This document shows, one piece after another, positions 58,071-62,907 of a DNA stretch of 62,907 nt; within the stretch, counting starts at the first letter, position 1, and each line of letters starts with the position of its first letter. The notes under the pieces are model-generated. The model was not told the origin of the DNA and made no database searches. It was given only the letters and a program-made list of their open reading frames with translations. A program made the translations under genes and the position numbers. Origin of the DNA: Helicobacter suis (GTDB lineage Bacteria > Campylobacterota > Campylobacteria > Campylobacterales > Helicobacteraceae). The stretch is taken from positions 1-62,907 of the forward strand of contig NZ_CABIKG010000011.1 of the NCBI RefSeq assembly GCF_902196125.1. The letters run 5' to 3'.

Positions 58071-58319
58071 TTAATCAAGGATTTGAAAATACAGATGGCT
58101 TTGGCTTTTAGGGACGGTTTTAAGGGTGGGGATAGCAAGCACTTTATAGCGCTTCTTTTGATCTAAATAATTCAGTTCGATCACATCGCCCACTTTTACC
58201 TCTTTACTGGGTTTAACAACCACCCCATTAACAAAAACTACCCGCTCTTTGAGCATGTCTAGCGCCACTGAGCGCCTTTTGGTGAGATTGACAGCGTTTA
58301 AAAATTTATCTATGCGCAT
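58071..58319 (-). CDS. S4-domain RNA-binding protein, RqcP-like
   Basis: An 82-residue protein that is essentially one S4 domain: MRIDKFLNAVNLTKRRSVAL, then RVVFVNGVVVKPSKEVKVGD and IELNYLDQKKRYKVL. This matches RqcP/YabO, which moves tRNA during alanine tailing in ribosome quality control with RqcH. Hsp15 is a longer relative and less likely. Placed just upstream of ileS, as I recall for H. pylori. Confidence 0.8.
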   Translation of the reverse strand: MRIDKFLNAVNLTKRRSVALDMLKERVVFVNGVVVKPSKEVKVGDVIELNYLDQKKRYKVLAIPTLKTVPKSQSHLYFQILD

Positions 58320-58456
58320 AGGGAGTATTCTAGCACCTAATCCTTTAAAACTATCCTAGAGTGCGATAAATAGCCAATTTTATTATCCCTATTCCTTTAA
58401 CTTAACAGAGCATTAGATAACATTAAACATATCATTTTGCAACAAAGGATCTAATT

Positions 58457-59068
58457 GTGAGTTTTTTGCCCATTCTACTGATTGATTTTTTTGCCTTGTT
58501 ACTCCCAGGACCTGATTTTTTAATCGTTAGTTCCTATGCCTTAAAAACAGACTTTAAAAAGGCATTCTTGGTTGTTTGTGGCATTTCTTTAGGCTGTTTT
58601 TTTTGGATTATTCTCTCATTAAGCGGGTTAAAAATGGTTTTAGAGACATTTCCTCTCATGAAAATTTTATTAACCCTCTTTGGTATGTTTTACTTGTCCT
58701 ATTTAGCGTTCTTGCTCTTAAAAAATTTGAAACAAAAAGAGAATTTTGAAGCTTTAATTAATATGGACAGACCTTTTATTAGAGGTTTTATAACCAATAT
58801 TAGCAATGTTAAGGCTTTATTTTATTTCAGTAGTATTTTCTCAAGCCTAAACTTTTCCTATCACTTTTCAACTCTCTGTTTGCTTGTATTTCTTTTGGTG
58901 GCAGAAAGTTTTTTATATTTTCTTTGTATAGCCCTACTCTTTTCAAATCTCAAAATTAAAAATTTATATTTTAAACATCATAAAAAGATAGATCTCATCT
59001 GTGCCTTGATTTTTATTGGGTTTGTTATCTATATTGCAACCAATCTTTATAAAGAGCTCCATGGTTAG
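58457..59068 (+). CDS. LysE-family amino acid exporter
   Basis: A 203-residue inner-membrane protein with six hydrophobic segments and the LysE/RhtB N-terminal signature LLPGPDFLIVSSYALKTDFK, followed by GISLGCFFWIILSLSGL. Exports amino acids such as homoserine, threonine or lysine; the substrate cannot be chosen. GTG start with AAAGGAT upstream. It is the last intact housekeeping-type gene before the decayed accessory region, only 51 bp from the Z1 fragment. Confidence 0.85.
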   Translation: MSFLPILLIDFFALLLPGPDFLIVSSYALKTDFKKAFLVVCGISLGCFFWIILSLSGLKMVLETFPLMKILLTLFGMFYLSYLAFLLLKNLKQKENFEALINMDRPFIRGFITNISNVKALFYFSSIFSSLNFSYHFSTLCLLVFLLVAESFLYFLCIALLFSNLKIKNLYFKHHKKIDLICALIFIGFVIYIATNLYKELHG

Positions 59069-59118
59069 TAAGGCTTTAGGGTAGCCAAATAGTAGATGTA
59101 ATATTTTGTTTAAAAGCA

Positions 59119-59806
59119 TCAAACTAGGCACAGGTGGCAATTTAAAAGCTCTCTAATCTTTTTATTAATAACACTGGGTTCCTCCTCATAAGCTTCATTA
59201 GTGTCAATGGATCCATAATCTGACTCATCATCAATAAGTAACATGGCATGCTCTGAAATTTTTTCCTTATAAGTGCTAAATATTTTTGCAATACTACTAA
59301 GTACGTCCTTATGCTTTTTAACGACCAGGACATAAGGTATTTCTGTTGTTAAATCGATTAACTGAACAGCCTTTTTAACATCTTTACTCTTAAAATCGTC
59401 TTCCTCTGTTACCAGACTCACAGGATGAGGTTTTTTCTGTAGACACTTTTCCTACACCAATTAATTTACCAGCACTATCCTTGCCCACAAACATTTCATT
59501 GATTCGCCTTTGTGTTTGGCCTCTTACATTCTCTTTATCCCAGGCAAGAATAACGATGAATTTATACCCAGCGTCTGTAGCTTTATTGATAAGACAGGCA
59601 TAGTTTGAAGTTTTACCTGATTGCACAGCTCCTACTACCATGCCATATATACCCTCACTGCTTTGCTTTGGATCACCGATTTGGTTCATGATTGAGTCTG
59701 TGTCTTCATCGATTGGTTCAACCACCTTTGGTGCATAACGATCCTCGAGATATTCCTTTAGTCTATTCCAGTAGAAACTCTCACTTCCAAAGAGATCAAC
59801 CATCAA
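59119..59806 (-). pseudogene. Z1-domain ATPase of a restriction/defence system, frameshifted and truncated
   Basis: Two overlapping frames form the N-terminal part of one Z1 protein. The first (59806-59390) has YGMVVGAVQSGKTSNYACLI, the P-loop of the family, and KFIVILAWDKENVRGQTQRR. The second (59421-59119) continues with VSLVTEEDDFKSKD and the Walker B-like MLLIDDESDYGSIDTN, then ends abruptly after INKKIRELLN. The frames meet at an A6 run (59430-59435 region); removing one A restores the expected STEKPHPVSLVTEEDD. Full-length Z1 proteins are several hundred residues longer, so the C-terminal helicase half is deleted. Z1 genes normally sit in restriction cassettes with a MORC/HATPase, a methylase and a nuclease. 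Confidence 0.8.
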
Positions 59807-59955
59807 AACACCCTATTCTTTTTAAAATTCTAGCTAACAAGAAAGTTAAAACCAAATTTAGTAGCAGTGCGCACTTGATCTAGCTTTTGAGCATTTAACT
59901 AGCAGGTAGTGTTGTGTTTGCCTAAATATTCTTAGCTTTTAAACTTCACTCCCCA

Positions 59956-60205
59956 CTATTCTAAAACAAGCATAACTCCAGCTTTGTGTTTGTTTACTAA
60001 GGCTCCTACAAACCTATAAAATTCTATAGACCCACATAGTACGAAATTTTTTATTGTATTCCTGTCTTTAACCATGTTAGTTATTAACCAATTTTTCATT
60101 TTTAAACCAATCAATAGAGCCGTCATGTCCGCTAGGCTATTTGGTAAGAGCTTTGCCTACTAAAAAACATTGTGCATCAACTTGCTTAAAGATATAAAAA
60201 TGTGG
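59956..60205 (-). pseudogene. Mrr-type restriction endonuclease remnant
   Basis: On the minus strand the translation reads HFYIFKQVDAQCFLVGKALTK, a TAG, then PSGHDGSIDWFKNEKLVNN and a stop. In the next frame it continues NTIKNFVLCGSIEFYRFVGAL and NKHKAGVMLVLE to a stop. In order these resemble the Mrr core: GGxGDxGIDG, then the IGRPEIQxFVGAL and KGVFITTS segments. With an internal stop and a frameshift it cannot be functional. Its 5' side abuts the hairpin of the TnpB remnant, so the insertion may have broken it. Similarity is judged by eye only. Confidence 0.5.
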
Positions 60206-60231
60206 TGAACCACCCCCTCCCTAAAGGGAGG
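60202..60231 (-). repeat. IS200/IS605-type right-end hairpins, possible omega-RNA 3' end
   Basis: Two adjacent hairpins follow the TnpB remnant on its sense strand: CCTCCC-TTTA-GGGAGG (60231-60216) and GTGG-TTCA-CCAC (60213-60202). Subterminal hairpins of this kind mark the right end of IS200/IS605 elements. In active elements they form the 3' scaffold of the TnpB guide RNA, with the guide read from the flanking DNA. Here the flank is the Mrr remnant. Confidence 0.5.
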
Positions 60232-60251
60232 AGCTTCCTAACTAACAGAAA

Positions 60252-60545
60252 CTAGTGTTTCTGAACTTGAAAGGCTTTAGCTTTAGAGTCTGCAAGGCTA
60301 GTTCCTAACCCAAGAGACTTTAACCCCAGTCTTAAGATATTCTTAGCAGCATTGATATCTCTATGCCCTGTGTATCCACACACAGGACAACAATACTCCC
60401 TAGACTCTAGCTTAAGTTGGTGGTTGATATTCCCACAACAATGACATGTTTTACTTGTATATTGCGGAGGGACTTTCACAAAAAGTTTGCCATTATGCTG
60501 TTGTTTGTATTCTAAGAATCTGGTGATTTGGTAGAGAGGTGTTAA
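60252..60545 (-). pseudogene. TnpB (IS605 OrfB) C-terminal fragment
   Basis: The last roughly 95 residues of a TnpB. Visible are PLYQITRFLEYKQQHNGK (no start codon, open back to a stop near 60576), VPPQYTSKTCHCCGNIN, CCPVCGYTGHRDINAAKNIL with the four-cysteine zinc ribbon, and the third RuvC aspartate in RDINAAK. The RuvC-I and RuvC-II parts and the N-terminus are missing, so it cannot cleave DNA. No TnpA is seen. The right-end hairpins lie just beyond its stop. An 11-bp direct repeat TCCTAACTAAC flanks the fragment (60236-60246 and 60591-60601). Confidence 0.85.
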
Positions 60546-60627
60546 GAATAGATTTATTAAGACCGCTCTTTTGTTTCACATTCTTTCATGTCCTAACTAA
60601 CTTAAACCAATCAAGGAGAAAAGAAAA

Positions 60628-61704
60628 ATGGAAAAAATGGAAAACGAGCTTTTGCCTTTGAGCCGCACACAAAGAGAGCTATTTGAGAATATCAAGGTGT
60701 TCTTGCACTACAAGATTAAAAACTTTACACCGGTACAAGCTTTAGAGGACATAACTAAGGTGCTCTGCTACCAAGAGAATATTTTAAAATGCCAAAATAT
60801 CAGCGCGCTAGAGCGTCTCTGCCACGCACTCTACAATCAAGGCATCAACCATATCTTAATGATGCGGGTCTTGTTTTTATTCTTTGTTCACTTCAAAGCC
60901 CACATCAAACTAAAAAGCTTGAAAAGCCTCACAGAGGAGCAAGTCATTAGCTTTCTCTTTGAACTAGCCCAAACCAGAAAACCTAGCTCTATGGCTAAGT
61001 ATGTGATGTATCTGAGGCAATTTTTTAACTATTTGGATAGAAAACGCGGGTATCACTTTGACTTCCCTCTGAAAAATCTTGCCTTTGCTAAAACAACACA
61101 GAGTCTGCCCAAACACTTAAACGCCCAAGACTTAAAAGCCTTTATCAAGACCCTTTTAAACTACCAAGCACACTCTAGTTATGAAAAACGCAATAAGTGT
61201 ATTCTCTTGCTTGTAATCTTAGGAGGTTTGCGCAAATCTGAAGTTTTAAACCTTGAGCTCAAGAACATTAAGCCTGAAGAGCAAAATTACTCTATTCTTG
61301 TGATGGGCAAGAACAGGAAAGAAAGAAAGGCTTATATCAGAAAATCCATCCTAGAACAAGCTCTGCATGATTGGATCAGTGATACTAAAAGACTCCAACA
61401 CTTCAATGGGGTATTTCTTTTCAAAAAAGCCACGCAATCCCAAAGAACATGCCAACTCAAAAATTTCATTGCTAAGATTTTCAAACTTTCCAATATCAAG
61501 CACTCCCAAGCATATGGCACAGGTTTACATCTTTTTAGACATAGTTTTGCTACCCTTATTTACCAAGAGACACAGGACTTAGTTTTAACCAGCAGAGCTC
61601 TAGGGCATAACTCTTTACTCTCTACCAAAATCTATATCCACACCACCCAAGAGCACAACAAAAAAGTTGCCTGTGTGTTTGACACGCTTTTAAACAAACA
61701 ATAA
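60628..61704 (+). CDS. Xer-family tyrosine recombinase (XerH/XerT-like)
   Basis: A 358-residue site-specific recombinase. An N-terminal SAM-like core-binding domain (about 85-165) is followed by a catalytic domain. The pentad is intact: Arg in LGGLRKSEVLNL, Lys in MGKNRKERKAY, HxxR in GLHLFRHSFATLIYQ, His in RALGHNSLL and the nucleophilic Tyr in TKIYIHTT. The LPKHLNAQDL segment and an N-terminal extension of about 85 residues resemble Helicobacter XerH (chromosome dimer resolution at difH) and XerT (TnPZ transposons). Its place beside decayed accessory genes favours a mobile-element role, but XerH is not excluded. AAGGAG nine bases before ATG. Confidence 0.88.
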   Translation: MEKMENELLPLSRTQRELFENIKVFLHYKIKNFTPVQALEDITKVLCYQENILKCQNISALERLCHALYNQGINHILMMRVLFLFFVHFKAHIKLKSLKSLTEEQVISFLFELAQTRKPSSMAKYVMYLRQFFNYLDRKRGYHFDFPLKNLAFAKTTQSLPKHLNAQDLKAFIKTLLNYQAHSSYEKRNKCILLLVILGGLRKSEVLNLELKNIKPEEQNYSILVMGKNRKERKAYIRKSILEQALHDWISDTKRLQHFNGVFLFKKATQSQRTCQLKNFIAKIFKLSNIKHSQAYGTGLHLFRHSFATLIYQETQDLVLTSRALGHNSLLSTKIYIHTTQEHNKKVACVFDTLLNKQ

Positions 61705-61850
61705 TGCAAGAGGATGAAAATTCGCTTTCTCTTAAATCTTTGCCTTTAGCTAGAGCCACTCGCTTTAGCTACAGAATCGTTAATAAGCAAAAGTATACCA
61801 GCTAGCACACAGCTTAAAACAGAAAAGATAACTAGCACAATTCTACACTG

Positions 61851-62194
61851 AGTTCTAACAACCAAAGTTTTCTATTAGTTCTCTTGGTACACCCATTAAT
61901 TCTTAGAGGTGTTACCTACAAGTTCTTTTAAAATTTTCTGTTAGTTCTCTTGGTTAGTAATAAGAGTTTTTGTATGGTTAACACCTTAAGTTCTTTTGGA
62001 TTTAACAGCAAGTTCTTATAGATTTCTTACAAGTTCTAAAATCTATTCATCGTGAGTTCTTGCCATTTGCTACAAGTTCAAACACTTGCACCTCTAGTTA
62101 ATTCTTAAGATGTTGCCCATGAGTTCTTTTAATTTTTCTGACAAGTTCTAAAATCTCTTTTTCTTTTAGTTCCCTTAGCATTAACGCTAGTTCT
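61851..62194 (+). repeat. phased array of AGTTCT hexamers, period about 22 bp
   Basis: Eleven exact AGTTCT copies (61851, 61877, 61921, 61943, 61989, 62011, 62032, 62055, 62122, 62144, 62189) and five one- or two-mismatch copies (61898 AATTCT, 61965 AGTTTT, 62075 AGTTCA, 62100 AATTCT, 62168 AGTTCC) fill the array. All are on one strand and 20-26 bp apart. Spacers differ, but the block 61898-61948 resembles 62100-62149, giving a second-order repeat of about 201 bp. None of the copies is inverted. It is non-coding in all frames and lies 146 bp after the recombinase stop. It resembles iterons in spacing; its function is unknown. Confidence 0.75.
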
Positions 62195-62907
62195 TTAGAA
62201 ATCAAACAACCTTGAGTAGAATACTAATAGTAAGAGCCTTGTATGCAAACAAAAAACGCTAAAATCTTTCCCTTATTCAAGTACAATCGCCTCCAAAACT
62301 TTATACAACTCAAAACCAGTAACTCTATGCACCCACTCAAAAAACCCTCTTAAACCACAAATGGGCACACTACAAAAAATTTTGCTTTAAATTTTTGTCT
62401 TGTTCTGTGTTCCTTGACACACTCCACACAGCGTTGAGCTCATGGGATTGGTGATCATCATCTACTCAAAAACCTTTGTCCATCTCTAGCTTTGATTTGT
62501 TGCCTTATAGCGCTTTCACCACCAACAATTTTCACCACTACAAGCACAAAAAACCTTGAGCCAAGACTGCTCTTTTTTCAAAAATTTTTCTCTCCATGCT
62601 CTTTGAAATTTTTGCAAAAATTTTTACAACAAGCCTTGCACATGAAACTCAAAAACTTTTCAACACCAAAGCTCTAAAAACGGCTAAAAAGTGCTAGATC
62701 AGCAAAAAACGCGTGAAAACCCCGCTGTGCAGCGGCTTAAAGCCACAAAGTGATCTACCACTTTGTGTTATCCTGCACACTCAAACACCGCACTAAAACT
62801 TCCCCTATTTTTCTCCTCCCTCTTATCTAAAATTTTTTCAAAAAATTCACGCTACAATTGAGCTAAAAGAGCAGGTGAAATAAGGGAAAGTTTTTGGATA
62901 GCAAGAT
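62195..62907. other. non-coding, hairpin-rich tail of the accessory region
   Basis: No gene that I can support: the longest plus frame (62492-62677) is low-complexity Phe/Leu/Lys and has no ribosome site. Poly-A and poly-T tracts are common (62570-62640). A palindrome AATTTTTTCAAAAAATT is at 62831-62847, followed by TACAAT (62853-62858), which could be the -10 box of a gene beginning beyond the window. The last bases contain a purine-rich AAGGGAAAG. Confidence 0.4.
62722..62767. repeat. paired hairpins
   Basis: Two perfect inverted repeats lie 8 bp apart: CCGCTG-TG-CAGCGG (62722-62735) and CACAAAGTG-ATCTAC-CACTTTGTG (62744-62767). No T run follows on the plus strand, so they are not an ordinary intrinsic terminator. 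They could be a protein-binding site, a single-strand origin, or part of a small RNA. Confidence 0.5.

Noticed and set aside
60546-60627. A dif site upstream of the Xer recombinase
   Set aside because: I found no pair of 11-bp inverted arms with a 6-bp centre that I could defend, and I do not remember difH well enough to match it.
61851-62194. Regular repeats as a CRISPR array
   Set aside because: The repeated unit is only 6-8 bp and degenerate, the intervals of about 16 bp are too short for spacers, and there is no cas gene.
62492-62677. 61-codon plus-strand frame near the right edge
   Set aside because: Low-complexity Phe/Leu/Lys composition from A/T tracts, no ribosome site, no recognisable motif.

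Overview
The window comes from the chromosome of a gastric Helicobacter that is probably not H. pylori (H. felis / H. heilmannii / H. suis type). The evidence is gene content and order. There are FlhA, a fumarate reductase in CAB order, an RhpA-type helicase, the Helicobacter biotin esterase BioV, a DUF374 lipid A acyltransferase of LpxJ type, a futalosine-pathway deaminase, a flagellin-glycosylation Maf protein and flavodoxin FldA. Several blocks (flhA/rpsO/waaL-like, htrA/lysP, ccdA through ykgJ-like) follow the H. pylori order as I remember it. Genes are tightly packed with many 1-20 nt overlaps. No tRNA or rRNA was seen; the one clear RNA gene is RNase P RNA.

Layout. 1-616: the edge of a broken minus-strand gene and a spacer. 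617-10040 (minus): ispH-aroA-pheT-pheS-lipoprotein-DHH phosphoesterase-flhA. 10153-11696 (plus): rpsO and an O-antigen ligase, running 39 nt tail to tail into frdB. 11658-15148 (minus): frdCAB. 15267-21375 (plus): tpiA-lpxD-kgtP-PLD/cardiolipin synthase, rnpB, rsmH and an FtsL-like gene. 21372-41936 (minus): Maf, htrA, lysP, a small membrane protein, radA-ftsY-thioredoxin-like lipoprotein-chemoreceptor, bioV-FtsH-like-mtaB-MscS, an LPP20-like lipoprotein, fldA, and DUF2393-stomatin-ilvE-rhpA. 42018-49916 (plus): one long probable operon, ccdA-pyrC-like-mqnX-HP0268-like-miaB-lpxJ-(PilM/PilN/PilO-like)-ykgJ-like. 49984-51902 (plus): a TPR protein and a TrpC-like protein.

51924-54252 holds two divergently transcribed decarboxylases, an IpdC/pyruvate decarboxylase and a phenolic acid decarboxylase. 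Two short palindromes lie between them. Both are unusual for the genus, at least as I know it, and may be acquired. 54253-58319 has a decayed spacer followed by queF-ileS-rqcP-like.

From about 59.1 kb the character changes to an accessory region. It holds a frameshifted and truncated Z1-domain ATPase, fragments of an Mrr-type restriction nuclease, a 5'-truncated TnpB with an IS200/IS605-type right-end hairpin, and an intact Xer-type tyrosine recombinase. About 340 bp of regularly spaced AGTTCT hexamers follow (period about 22 bp, with a second-order period of about 201 bp). I read this as a dead defence island next to a recombinase and an undescribed phased repeat array, which is the most unusual structure in the window.

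Inside the conserved part, three proteins look like pseudoenzymes that have lost active-site residues: an FtsH-like AAA protein, a dihydroorotase-like protein and a TrpC-like protein. A QueF also lacks the histidine of its FHE motif. The rsmH start codon sits inside the closing helix of RNase P RNA. All database-type identifications are from memory of families; no search was run.
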